Assembly: GCF_002775205.1 (NCBI RefSeq)
Contig: NC_036456.1
Location: 6,723,463 to 6,787,462 of the forward strand
Reading direction: 5' to 3'
Origin: Xiphophorus maculatus
Lineage: Eukaryota; Chordata; Actinopteri; Cyprinodontiformes; Poeciliidae
Length of the DNA stretch: 64,000 bases
Part shown: positions 25,806 through 37,931 of the stretch, piece by piece
Position numbering within the stretch: the stretch's first letter is position 1
How the letters are laid out: the number at the start of each line of letters is the position of its first letter
Program-made: the position numbers and the translations under genes
Notes under the pieces: generated by a model
Told to the model about the DNA's origin: nothing
Databases searched by the model: none
What the model saw: the letters and a program-made list of their open reading frames with translations, nothing else

Positions 25806-28800
25806 ATGGCGCTGCATAACAACCCTGCTTTGAAAGTGATTAAAGACACTGATCTAGAGGGATGGGAGGTGATCGGATCCGGAGGATTCGGACAGATCTA
25901 CAAAGCCAAACACCGGCAGTGGTGCTTTGATGTGGCCATTAAGCTGCTTCATTACGACGACGGGTGAGTACTGCACATGACTGCCTGTTTGGCGGAGCTG
26001 CAAAACAACGTGCTGATGGGAAAACCTCCAACCACAGCACAAGCAAGGATCTGCTGCGTGAATTGGACATGATGCACCAAGGATCCAACCGCCACGTCCT
26101 ACAAGCCATTGGGATCTTTAAGGGTCAATCACCTTCTTCAGGGTCGTCAATTCAGCTGGGGTTGGTCATGGATTTCATGGAGCGAGGATCGCTGGCTAAC
26201 CTCCTGGTATGCAGCTGGTACACATTGAATTATCTCAACAGCTTTGAATGTTTTACAGTAAGGTTTACTATCTTGACCCAATGCAATTCCACAAAAAGGA
26301 TCAGTGTGTAGAGACGATCTGTTTCGCAACTTCCACAAAACTTTGACTGGGTTTTTACAACAAGTTGACCTAGAAAGTCTACAGAAAATGTTGTGGTTTG
26401 GATTGCAAGTATATTGAGGTCATGAATAAACTGCAGTCAGAACAAGAGACGGGGTTTGTGATGCTCATGTGACACCAATGTTCATGTGGCATCATGTTTA
26501 GTTTTAAAACAACAATTTCTTTGCAGTAGAAAATGGCACAAGGTAAGAAAAGGAACTAAAAGACTGTGGAATACCTCAACTATGTAATCTCTCTTATCAG
26601 CAAACTTTACAAGGACCCCCGCCCTGGCCACTGGCTTTCAGACTGACTCACCAGGTTGCTCTGGGTATCAACTTCCTCCACAGTCTCTCCCCTCCTGTGC
26701 TGCACTTGGACCTGAAGCCCAGTAATGTGCTGCTGGACTTGGATTTAAACGCCAAGGTGAGTCCACTGGTTCTGGCAAGAGCTCCACACATTTACCCACG
26801 TGGACAAAAGTTGTTGACAACCCTCTGCTAATAAACAAAAACAATCCACTAAAATATGGTCCCTAAAATAACTTGATCATAGTAACAATAAATAAAAATC
26901 TACAGAAAATTAACTAATGAGAATCAAACATTGATTTTTGAATTATGGCTCAACAATCTTTTTTTTAAAAAAAACAAACCAATGAAACAGGTGATGGCAC
27001 CATTAACAGCCTCTTGAGGCAATCACCGCAATCAAACACCATTTCTGTCGCTGTTGTGGAAAAATTTACTGTGGAAATTTCTTTTTTGAGTGAAAAAAAT
27101 TTGTATAGCAAGAGTCTGGATGAGAAGAAGTAAGACACTTACCAAAAGCTCACGAGGTGAGAACAAAAATGCAGAGTCAAAGGAGCCTCAAGTCTGCTCT
27201 GGCTAACAGTAGATTCTGGCTGTGGTTTTGTAGGTTCTGGTCAGCAGATCTTATGACAGCAGGGTGTCAGTGTTTGTGGTGTTTCCCAACAAAGAGAAGA
27301 GGCTTGTTTGAACTACAGGTGTGAAGATTTTGATTGTTATGCGCCAAGGATTCTGTGGAGCTCAACATGGATGGATCTAGCCATTTGGCTTTTGTTAAGG
27401 AAAGGTGCTTTGTGTTTGACGTTATAGGGGACAACTTTGATCCTGATCAATTCTGGGTCGGGAAAGTAACGCTTGGATAGTCTAGGGAATCGCGGGTTTC
27501 TTCCATGCTGTTTTATGGCATTGTTTTATGTATGCAAGAGCAGCTGACCAATCAGACTATTTAGATCATGAAAAGGAGTGGACCAATGAGATTGACCCAC
27601 TCATCGTGGGCAAACGGCACATTTCAGCTTCTTCTGCAGATGTTCAATAGGATTTAGAGCAAGGCTCATAAAAGGCCAGACAGGAATAGTCCAATCGCTT
27701 GCTCTTAGATATTCTTGGATGCTTAGCTCTGTGTTTTGGGCCATTAACCTCATTAACCTACAGGTTATGGGTCTTCCAACCCCCAAAATGTTCAAGCGTT
27801 CTTTTTGTGGAAAAAGAAAGCTTTTCCCCTGGGCCACTGGGCAGCACATTTGTGTCAAGAATGCCTTGATAATCTTTTTGTAAATATATAATCCATTTAC
27901 GGCTGGCGCTGGTGGCCTTTTTCAATTTTTCCGACATTAGGTAGACAGGAAAGAGGGAGGAAGACATGCAGGAAAGGTACAAATGTTGAGAGTTGAACCA
28001 GGACAGCTGCGTACCTCTGCCCGCTCTACTCACTATGCTACGTGACGTCCAAATTCCTTGATAGTTTGAGATTCCATTGTACCCAGCACAGATTCAAAAC
28101 ACCCTGTCAGATGCAGCAAATCAGACTCAGAACATAACAGAACTTCCTCCATATGTCACAGTATGAACTCTGTTCTTTTCTTGGTATGCTTCTGTTTTGA
28201 GTCCATGAACATAGAGCTGATGTGCCTTGCCAAAAAGCTCCAGTTTTCTCTCGTCTGTCCAAAAGGACATCCTCCCAGAAGCTTTGCAGCTTGTCAATGT
28301 GAATTGTGGCAAATTCCAGTCTCATTTTTTTATGCTTTGATTTCCTCTTTGGTCGTTGGTTCAAACAGCAATGGATAGTGCAATATTACACTGATGTACC
28401 CTGACATTGGAGTTCATATCTATGTTCCACTCTAGTCACAGGAGCATCAAGCTAACTGAAGATGCTCGTTTTGCCTTTACCTTTATCACACTTGTCTATA
28501 AAGTTCTTTCTAATCTCCTGAGACGACCCTCTCCTTTGCGTCCTGTGGTCCATGTTCGGCGTAATACACACCATGTCACCAAACAGCCCAATGACTACCT
28601 GTCAACCTTTAAATAGGACGACTGACTGCTTGAAGCTTGAAGGCACTGGGAATGCTAATTCGAGGACACACATTAGTTTAACATGTCCCTATGGACAAAT
28701 TATCTCTAATCTTTTCTAGAGGTAGCATTATTTTTGTCCAGGCTTGTTTCATTAGTCTGTTGTGTTTTTTGTTGAACCACAATTCAATAGCAATGTCTGA

Positions 28801-31800
28801 TTTTCAGTGGTTAATTTTTGGGGGGTTTTTTGGGATTACTTTTGTCAGTTTCAAATTATTTCAATGTCATTAACAGAGGGGTATCAGCAAATTTTGCCTA
28901 TTAGTTAGATAAATTATGAACAAGTAAAAGATCATTTTGGTGCTTATAATTGTAAACTATAAAGATCTTTAATAAAAAACAGATTACTTACCTGACATTA
29001 GCCAGGTTTAAAATGTGTGACTGGGAACCAGCCAATTTAAATAAACTCTACCATTTCCACCAAGAAAAGTGACCTGGTATCCAACCAGAACTATTCCACA
29101 AGATTATTGACAGCAACAGAAAGAGAATTGTTACTTAACAGTGGCAGACCTTTACTGTGTTTATATACCTAATTCTGTATGACGTAGAGCAAAATCGTGT
29201 AAAATTGAAATTTGTCTGTCCAATTCTGGTTTTATTATTATTGTCCGTCTCTAAAGTTATGTGTTCTACACATCATTGATAAAAATGGTTTAAATAAAAA
29301 AAAAAAACATAATTTTGAGTGATTTGTGTTGATGAAAGTTTAAATAGACGTCTCACCAGAACAAAAATATGTTCTTTCAGTCAAACATTATTCTGTTCCA
29401 AAATCCACGGCAATCCACTGAGATGTCGTCAAGAACAGGTGTTTCTCTTAGTGCAATTATCTCACAAAGAAACATCTTTAACCTTAAGTTAATGTTTGTG
29501 TTTAATTTCGGATTTTTACATTTTTTTTATGTGTCACAATCAGAATTATAAAATGGCATTAATATCACGGTCTGATTGTACTTATATCCTCTCTTTAGCT
29601 TACAGATTTTGGCCTCGCCAGGCTTTCCATCAGCATCACTCGAACTTCCAAGAAGGACAGCGAAGATCCGGGAGGGACCATGAGATACATGCCTCCAGAG
29701 GCGTTCGACACTTCATACAATCCCTCACGGGCCTCCGACATCTACAGGTAGGGAGACATCAGGGCACTTTTATTGCTCGTCAAGCAGTTTATATCTTTCA
29801 TTCCTGATATAGGAAGTGAAAGATATGAGGAAATATTTTTCATCAACTGAAATCGCATGAAGCTCTCATGCGATTTCCTCCTTTTGATGAAATGGCCGTG
29901 GGCTCCATTTCTTGAGGTTCTGATTGCAAGCAACAAAAACAATAAGGAGGCGAGTTAGCTGCTGCAGTAATCCCTGACTCTCTTAACCTCTGTTTCAGCT
30001 TTGGCATACTGCTGTGGTCCATTGCAACAGGAAAAAAACCATATCCAAGTAAGCTCCTAATTTGCTCCAATGCCGTGTCGTATTTTCGTGGCTGGAAAAT
30101 GATAGAATTTGCTTGTATCGTTTTCCAGGTTTAAGTACCTGCAACCATTTACTTAAACCTGTTTTTACTCTAAACCACTTTATGTCAAAGTATTCACTTC
30201 CTTCAATGTTTTACCCTCATACAAATTAATCAGGAGAAACAAAATTGGTCTTCTTTTTATTGACAAGAAACTTTTAATGTCAAAGTGGAAACTGATTTCT
30301 TCAAAATAATAATAAAAAAAACCAGAATGGAAATATTTTACACAAAATACGTAACAACATAAATATTCACCCCATTTAAGTCATTATTTAGTAGACGCAA
30401 CGTTAGTATTTCAATGTCAAAAAAGCCAAGTTTTGCTTTTTACTGATTTGCAAAAGCAACAAAAAGGATAAAACATCCAATCAGGTGATTACTTTTCGTA
30501 ATAGGCACTGAAGATCCTAAATTATTTTTAAAATGCCAATCAAACCACTAAAACGGCTATCAACAAAAAAACGTAAACTGCGCTTTTAAAAAATCTGCCT
30601 TAGCCCTCGGATGGTCATTTTCTTAATTTGAGAAAGTTCAAGAGTTTCAGATTTGGAAATATAGGTGATCTAAATAAATTCAGATGTCACAAAATCTGTG
30701 AAATGACCCTTAGCCCGGATCCCGGATGTCAGAAGCCAGCATTTATCGTGTCATTATTGTGGGGCACACGTGTAATATGGTATTTTAATTTGTACTCAAA
30801 TTCCCAGAATATTACAAAAAAATATGTAGGAAAAACATCAGGAAATTTGAGCCTGGAAAAATACATACTTTTTTTTTTTTTACTTTTTATAAAAATACAT
30901 AAACGTCCTGTTTTGACTTGTAATGCTAAAAAGTGAGTTGGAAGATTAATTAGTGAAAGGTGAAGTGTTATCACTACTGGAGTGTTAACCAAAGTTTTAG
31001 TCTTTCTAAGTATGAATGATTGACAGTCAGCATTTCCCCTCCAAACAATACATCAGGGAATCAATACTTTAGATGTATCCATGACAACCAACATGAAATT
31101 AAGTCAGTTGCTATCAGCTTATCTTGAAGATAAACCCAGTAAATGCAGATCAAAATCACTGAGAGAGAGGCTGTTCAATTAGCAACTCCTCCTGATGGAA
31201 ATAAATAAATAAATGAATAAATGAATAAATAAATAAATGAAATTTGACAATTTAAACTGTAAATGTGACTTTACTGTCACAAAAACTTTAAAAATCCTTG
31301 AAATGAAGTTATTGAGTATTAGGGTTATATGGGTGTTTATAGGCTAAATGGAAAAAACTGAATTTGAACCACTACTAAGAAATACATTTTTAAACGGCAT
31401 CATCCTTTATGCACATTCAACTTTCTCAGTTTTAGCAAGTGTCTGCTCCATATATAGTTTTCATCTTAAATAACCGCCAGGCAAGATGTAAACAAGCGAA
31501 GATTCTTAAATGTAACTTTTGCCAGCGGGACATTTTTTTTTTTATCACACCTTCGACTCCGATCTCTGCCTTTCCTGCAGATGCCATGTCCGCCATAGTG
31601 CCTATCCGCATCCCCATGGGAGACCGTCCTTCTCTGGATGACATCAGGTGTACGGATGCCGGAGTGGCGGGACTGACAAGACTCATCGATCTCATGCAGG
31701 AGTGTTGGCGCTCAAATCCCAAACGAAGGCCTTCCTCACACCGTAAGTAAAAGTGGTACAGTTTTCCAAAATGAGAGAAATTGATTTAAAGAAAAAAAAC

Positions 31801-34800
31801 TCATTAATACAAAAGAATGGTGCAAATCTGTGTCCTATTTTGTATTGTGTTAAAAAAAAAAGTATGCTGAATTAGTGAATGCTACTACATAATTTTCAGC
31901 CACACAGCTGCCTGTCAGAGGCCAGGTCCCATTCAAATCTCACCTCATAGGTCCATCTTGGCTTGGAAATGCATAGATTGGTCCTCTTGCACAGTGTGAA
32001 CACTCTTTGAGGGAGGTAGACAGAAGAAGAGGAAGGAGGACGCTTCACGTTTACGAGTTGTCTCGGCTGCTGAATGGGACGCTGTTTTGGCGGCGCGGGA
32101 AAAACAAAACACATAGAAATATGTCGGATTTGGAAAAGGCGGATTTGGGCATAAACTGGTATGTGAATGGTTCGGTTGGAAATGGAGATAGGAAATGAGG
32201 AAGACATGGATTTTGAAGGGTGGACGCCAGTGGGGAGAGGAAGAGGGAGAGGACGTGGAAGAAATAAGATAGACGAAGGAAAGGGAATTGGAGATATTCA
32301 GGGTAGTAAACGAGAACTGGAAGGAAGTAGTTCAGAAGAAGAAAGGATAGTTAGGAGGAAAGTTGTGAGCGGGGAATTTAAAATAATATTAAAAATCAAG
32401 AACGAGGAAGAACAGGATAACATCAGCCCCATTGTAGTGTCAAGAGAAATAAAAAAGAAAATAGGAGATGTTGAAATGGTAAAAATTTTGAGAGATGGAA
32501 ACCTATTGGTAGTTTGTAAAAATGAAGAACAAAAGAATAAGGCTTTAAATGTGGATAATATATGTAAAAAAAAAACGTGTTGGAGAAAAAAATCATGGGA
32601 GAAAATAAAAAAATTAGAGGAGTGATTTATGGGATCCCTGTAGATCAGGGGTGGGCACTCCTGGTCCTCGAGGGCCGGTGTCCTGCAACTCTTAGATGTC
32701 TCCCGGATCCAACACACTTGAATCCAATAGCTGAATCACCTCCTAAGTGCAGTCAAGTTCTCCAGAGTCCTGATAACGACCTCATTATTTGACTCAGGTG
32801 TGTTGAAGTAGAGATACATCTAGAAGTTGCCGGAGACCGGCCCTCGAGGCCTGGAGTTGCCCACCCCTGCTGTAGATGAAGATCTTGATCAAATTAAGAG
32901 AAGTATTGTATTGTAGGTGCAAAGGTGAATAATTTGAATAGATTGTCAAAAACAATAAATGAAGAAAAAAGTAGGAAGTTTGTCAATCCTCATTAAATTT
33001 GAAGGAAAAGAATTGCCACAAAACATCCAAATATTATATCTCAGTTTTCAGGTCAGACCTTATATCCCTCCACCACTTTGTTGTTTCAAATGTCAAAGGT
33101 CACAAAGGACACATAGCAGCAGTGTGTAAAGGGAAGCAGAGATAAACAAAATGTGGTGAAGATCACAGATTAGAAGAATGTAAAGAAGAAGCACAAGAAA
33201 AATGTTGTAACTGTGGAGGGCAACATAGAGTTACGTATGGAGGATGTGAAGTAAGGAGGAAGGCAAAAGAAATCATACAGATTAAAATGACTAAAAACAT
33301 AAGCTATGTTTTTAACTGCTTCATATGATATGATGTGGGTTGAGGGATTATTAATTAAATTACACACGTTGGGCATTAAAGGGAAACAGGAACAGAAAAC
33401 GAGAGAGAGAGAACAAACAGAGAGTCAAATTCCACAGCAAGGCAAAGTACAGTCAGAAGAAAATCTCACAATATCAGTAGAAAAACTAATATTATTCGTA
33501 GCATATGTTATCAACTGCACTGATCAAGCCAAGCATAAAACTGAGAAGATTTAAAATAATAGTGAAACGTTTTTGGGGTTTAAAGAGGATCATGGGAAAA
33601 CATAAAGAAAAGGTTGGAGGTAGATGGAAGATCAGGACCATCCGGTGAAAGTAGTTCATGTTAATATTACAAGAAGTTTATTTGCTAACGGACAGGAACT
33701 TAAAGGTTATATTGATAGTCTTGAAAGACAACCAGAAATTATTTGTGTTCAGGAAACATGGTTTAAAAACAACATTAGATTTTGTGATTAAAGGATATAA
33801 TAGTGTAAGAAGAGATCGACAGGAAGATGTGGAATATTAATAAAGCAAGGGATACAATATCAGGTATTAGGGAAAGAACTTGAATATATAGTTATTGAAA
33901 TATGGGAACAAGAAGGTAAATTTAAAATAATACATTTTATTATCCATGTAAAACATTATGAATTGAAATAATGGAGGAGTTAACAGAATATTTGGGAGGG
34001 GAAGTAATTGGGTGTGGGGATTTTAATGCAAATAGTACATTGTGGGGTAAATGTAGTGATAAAAATGGACAAGTTATAGAAGAATGAATGGAAATGAAAA
34101 ATCTTTTATGTATTAATGATGGGAGGGGAACAAGAATCAATCAAAAACAACACCAACATCAATTATACCACCATGGAGAAGATATGTCAATAATGGAAAA
34201 GAAACAAGATCAATCTTACATCGTAGATAGTTATTCAGTACAGTTACATGTAAACAATTATTATCATCAATATATTCAAATTTATACAGATGCATCAAAA
34301 ATAACTGGAAAAATAGGAATAACTTTTGTAGTACCAGAATTTAATTTAAAAATAGGAAAACGAATTACAGATGGATTATCAGTTTACACAGGAGAAATGT
34401 TGGCAATATTATTAGCTTTACAATGGGCAGAAGACATAAAACCATTAAAAACAGTGATATGTTCAGATTCAAGCTCTGCATTATTAAGTTTAAAATATAA
34501 TCAATCAGATAGTAGGATGGACATTTTATTAGAGATATTTCATACATTATTCAGAATACAAAATATGGGTTTGATAGTTACAGTATATTTGTGTGGGTTG
34601 CAGCACATATTGGGGCAGAAGGAAACGAGAGGGCAGATAAAATGGCAAAGAGGGCAATTCAAAATAATATTAGTTTTACAGTTAAAACAAGTAAATCTGA
34701 GGGAAAGAGCATTGTTAAAGAAAAACTGATGGAAAAATGGCAAAAAAGGTGGGATGAAGAAAAAACAGGAAGATGGTTTTATAAAATTCAGAAGATAGTA

Positions 34801-35454
34801 GGAGAGAGAAGAAATGGAAGAAGAAATAGAAAGAAGGAAAAAGTGATGACAAGGTTAAGATTTGGACATACAGGACTTAATTATACACTTTTTAATATAC
34901 AAAAGCATAAAACTGGCAAATGCGATTACTCTGGAAAATATGAAACAATAGAACATGTTATATTAGAATGTCATAAATATGAAAGAGAGAGAAGATGTAT
35001 GAGGAGAGAGTTTGAATGTATTAAGGAAAAGGTTAATAGATATTCTGAGGAAGAATTTGGGGAGTAAACATGTACAAATAGTTATTCGATTTTCAAAGAA
35101 AACTAAATTATTTCATAGAATTTGATTATAGTAGGTGTGTTTGTGAATGAGTGCATGATATAGATGGGTAGAAAACAAAGTCATGTATAAGTATGTACGT
35201 GTGTGTGTGTGTGTTTGTTTCTAATACCTCGTGGGAACCATTTTCCTGACATATACTACGTTGTGGGGACACACTGCTCCTTGTGGGGACCGAAGCCTGG
35301 TCCCCACAAGGGGAAACGCTGTTATTGGGTCAGGGATCAGATTTAGGACTAAGGTGTGAATTGACTTTTGGATAGGGTTAGGATAAGAGTAAGGTTTAGG
35401 CTGTAGAAAAGAATGGAAGTCAATGGAAAGTCCCCACAAAGATAGCTGCGCAAA

Positions 35455-35532
<78 letters not shown>

Positions 35533-37897
35533 CATCAATATAACATAACACAACGTAGATTAAACAACAGAAAATAATTCCTGTTGGCAAGTAACTGAAT
35601 GAAGCCTCTGTCCATAACTTTGTTCAAAGATAACCAACAATGACAAGTGAATAGAGTCAAACTAAACTCTAATTAAAGTTTTTTTTTAATCTGGTGAGAA
35701 CAGTCCCAAGTATGGAGGAATGAACTAAACGTGAAATTCTTGAAGCTAACGTGACTTCGGTTTGTCGACAGAATGCACAACTGTGATGGAAGAACTGTTC
35801 AAGATGCACAAACCCACAATTCACGATGCCGTCCACCACGTCCTGCAGAAACTGGTGAGGAACGAAGTCAAGCCACGTTGGCGTGATGTAAAATTTAACA
35901 TGACGCATCGCAATATTATTTTTATCAGAACTTTTTGCCCCGGCCTGACTCAAGTCTTTCTCTTCCTCTTTCAAGGACCAAACTGAAAAAGAAAGGATTA
36001 CACACGGGCTGACAAAGCTTTCCATTACTGAGACTTCAGGTTAGTCAGGTTATTAAACAAGCCCGCCTGGCTTTCCGGAGGTTCGACTTTTACTTTGCCT
36101 TCTCGTTGTTCCTGCAGCAGAACCAGTAAGAGCTGCAGCGGCAAACATTTGTGACAGTGTGCGGACAGGACCGCCGCCGGTTCAGGTGAGCATTCTGTCA
36201 GAATGACTGAAAGCAATTGTGAAAAGCAGGAGGTAAAATGACCTCGCACTTTACCAACCAGAGTTGGGTTAATGAATGAAAACAGTTTAACATCCCCATC
36301 ATCATTTTTATGGTGAGAATCGAGGAGGAAGGAAAGGTCCTTAACCCTGTTAGACAAACAACAGGAAGACTGTGACGCTGAGTGAGGGGGGAAGGGGAGA
36401 TTCTTCTTCGTATTGCAGCAACTCGGCCAGTCCTGTGGTGTTGCCACACTGCAGATTTTTTTTGCTGGTGTGAGGAACTAATGTGCATATCACTTCCTGC
36501 TTCACTAGGGGGTTTTTTTTGTTGTTGTTGTTGTTTCTTTACGGGAAAGGGTGGTGAAGAAAGCAAATGTAAAAATGATTTCAACATTATTTTAAAGATA
36601 AGGTGATGGAATTACATGGCCACCTGTAATTTTGCAACTTACTCAAAACAAACTGGAATTTATATGAAAGAGAGAAGATTTGCTGCGTAAAAAATGCAAT
36701 AATTCGTGTCTTGTTCTCTGAGGAATACTGATGCAGTTTTTAGATTAGATGCAGGGTTTTCAACCAACAATTTTCATGTCACACACAAAAGCTTTATTTT
36801 TTATTTATGTATTTATTTACTCTTTTTTTTTTTTTTTTGCATGTTTCAGGAAATAGCCGGTGCTTGGCCAGCAAATCAAGGAGACAATGCAGCAGTCGGA
36901 GGTGAGAAAGACGCTGTTAGCTGAAGCAGCCATTGATTAGGAAAAAATATCTGACTTGGAACAAGTCATCTGTTATGGTTTTACATGTTGAGATTAATTT
37001 ATCTTAGTTTTGTTTTTAGATCCATCACCTAGTTGGGCTGTAAATCTGTGTGATGTTGATCAGACCCGCCGAGCAGCAGACCCTGAAACGAAGTCGTCCT
37101 CTGTAGAACCCACTCAACCCACTCATTTGGCATTCAACGGCAACGCAAAAAATCTGCCTCCGTTATTTCTGTGTCAGGTATGTCGATGATCATCAGACAA
37201 TCTCTTACCTGTAAGCAGTCAGACCACGTCAGCCATGAGCCATCACCTCGGAGGAAACAAATCCAGGAGTTTTATTCCCGTTATTAACTAAAACGGCAAA
37301 GTGGTAGATTATTCTGACCTGGTTTGTCAGAACAAAAAAGTTAAAGTCAAAGATACAACTGGTACGGGACAATCTTTAACCAGGCTCACAATCGAATTTT
37401 ACTGTATTTTTTTTTAAAAAAAAGCTTTCATTGGAAATCATCCCCATTTGGTATTTGAAGACACATTTTTAAAAAGCTAGTCTAAAAGAGCTAGTCTGAG
37501 TTAACCTTTACCTAAAGCTGAGCTCCAGTTCAGACTCCTGCCCACTTCTAAAGCATTTTTCTGCTGCAAAAAGGTGCTTGAAAAACATTTAACAAAAGTT
37601 ACCATTCGACTGACCCAGAAAGCGTTCCCTCTGAATTGACGTCATCAGACGCATCAGCATGTTTGCTTCCACCTAAAAACAGAATTTCTTTTTGATCAGG
37701 CGTTCTTTTCTCCGCAGCGTCAGTTTTCCAGCCCTGGCACTTTCAACATTCACTGCTCCAGTGTGACTGGACTGCAGTATGGAAACAACAACACGATGCA
37801 CATCAGCCTCTCCGGATCCTCCGAGAGAAAGAGGCACCCGACGGCGCCGTCTACTGTTAGCTCCTCACAACAACGCACAAGTACAGCTAATCCATAG
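25806..37897 (+). CDS. ripk3: RIPK3: receptor-interacting Ser/Thr kinase 3 (12 coding exons)
   Basis: The exons are 25806-25963, 26038-26206, 26601-26756, 29599-29747, 29999-30048, 31581-31742, 35772-35854, 35976-36039, 36118-36185, 36850-36901, 37020-37177 and 37718-37897. Phases agree throughout and give 482 residues. The kinase domain (about 20-280) has GSGGFG (24-29), VAIK with Lys46, the catalytic loop HLDLKPSN (Asp146) and DFG (Asp164). The last exon encodes a RHIM, FNIHCSSVTG then LQYGNNNTMHI (core LQYG at 442-445), matching the RIPK1/RIPK3 pattern. Family knowledge: RIPK3 is recruited through RHIMs to RIPK1, ZBP1 or TRIF, assembles amyloid-like necrosomes and phosphorylates MLKL to cause necroptosis. 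A low-complexity linker separates kinase and RHIM, as in mammals, and the length is near human RIPK3 (518). HLD replaces the usual HRD, as also seen in RIPK4. The first ATG has a Kozak-like GAACCATGG. Introns 3 to 6 carry mobile elements, but no exon is broken. Confidence 0.95.
27590..28625 (-). mobile_element. Degenerate Tc1-like transposon in ripk3 intron 3, interrupted by a SINE
   Basis: Minus-strand translation gives broken Tc1 transposase fragments: a KxRLEFA segment with FWEDVL, DERKLELFG and a GGSSVM-like motif (about 28107-28364), and the terminal ALNPIEHLQKKLK (the DLNPIEN region) at about 27601-27700. Stops and frameshifts are frequent, so it is inactive. The SINE at 27872-28055 separates the two halves. 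Confidence 0.75.
27872..28055 (-). mobile_element. tRNA-derived SINE nested in the Tc1 relic
   Basis: On the minus strand the head carries a B-box-like GGTTCAACTCTC, followed by GCATGTCTTCCTCCCTCTTT, a body also found in the SINE at 55347-55540. It is flanked by AATGCCTTGATA and AATTCCTTGATA (11 of 12 match), which fits a target-site duplication. Confidence 0.7.
29791..29891. repeat. Two adjacent foldbacks in ripk3 intron 4
   Basis: The first hairpin pairs ATATCTTTCA with TGAAAGATAT (29791-29826), with an inner TTCCT/AGGAA stem. The second pairs GAAATCGCATGA with TCATGCGATTTC (29849-29877), with an outer TTCATCAA/TTGATGAA stem. Together they occupy about 100 bp of a 251-bp intron. Confidence 0.75.
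30185..30620. mobile_element. Tc1-family remnant in ripk3 intron 5
   Basis: Starts AAGTATTCACTTCCTTCAAT and contains AAATATTCACCCCATTTAAG and ATTTAGTAGACGCAACGTTA, wording typical of a widespread teleost Tc1-like terminal region. No coding capacity and approximate boundaries. Confidence 0.5.
31198..31240. repeat. (AAAT)n tetranucleotide repeat
   Basis: About ten AAATA/AATGA-type units in ripk3 intron 5, about 340 bp upstream of the exon at 31581. Confidence 0.9.
31995..35090 (+). mobile_element. Degenerate non-LTR retrotransposon (I/Nimb-like LINE) in ripk3 intron 6
   Basis: The ORF1 relic begins at about 32185 (MEIGNEEDMDFEGWTPVGRG), continues past the inserted MITE and ends in CCHC-type zinc knuckles (CCFKCQ and CCNCGGQH motifs, about 33060-33250). 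An endonuclease relic follows (PEIICVQETW at about 33740, then GDFNANSTLWG at about 34018). The reverse transcriptase is missing: sequence passes within about 200 bp from the endonuclease to an RNase H relic (IYTDASK at 34280, AHIGAEGNERADK at about 34600) and a cysteine/histidine tail. Several frameshifts and stops are present, so it is dead. An RNase H after the RT is known for the I superclade; assignment to Nimb is tentative. Same strand as ripk3. Confidence 0.8.
32646..32869. mobile_element. hAT-type MITE inserted in the LINE ORF1
   Basis: A 224-bp element beginning CAGGGGTGGGCA and ending TGCCCACCCCTG as terminal inverted repeats. It is flanked by the exact 8-bp duplication CTGTAGAT (32638-32645 and 32870-32877). 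It carries the internal CGAGGGCCGG and CCGGCCCTCGAGG words typical of a very common teleost hAT MITE. It splits the ORF1 frame, so it inserted after the LINE. Confidence 0.88.
35215..35460. repeat. Teleost GTCCCCAC-type repeat
   Basis: Contains TTGTGGGGACC, GGTCCCCACAAGG, GGGTTAGGATAAGAGTAAGG and AAAGTCCCCACAAAG. This resembles a widespread fish repeat with internal inverted GGGGACC/GGTCCCC words. It directly precedes a TG/TA microsatellite. Confidence 0.65.
35461..35530. repeat. (TA)n microsatellite
   Basis: TG repeats passing into an uninterrupted TA run of about 65 bp, in ripk3 intron 6. Confidence 0.95.
37718..37897 (+). CDS. ripk3: ripk3 last coding exon (RHIM)
   Basis: It begins after CTTTTCTCCGCAG and ends TAG at 37895-37897. 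It encodes 59 residues, including the RHIM: an N-terminal (Y/F)NI segment, Ser/Thr-Gly, the tetrad LQYG, then an Asn-rich strand ending MHI. The canonical tetrad is (I/V)Q(I/V/L)G, so Tyr at position three is a variation. A basic, Ser/Thr-rich tail of about 28 residues follows. Confidence 0.92.
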   Translation, partial: RQFSSPGTFNIHCSSVTGLQYGNNNTMHISLSGSSERKRHPTAPSTVSSSQQRTSTANP

Positions 37898-37931
37898 ATT
37901 CCCAGAACTGTTTTTTTTATTCTCTTTTTCA

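Noticed and set aside
35221-35553. Frame with alternating Tyr-Ile
   Set aside because: It is translation of a TA microsatellite and an interspersed repeat.
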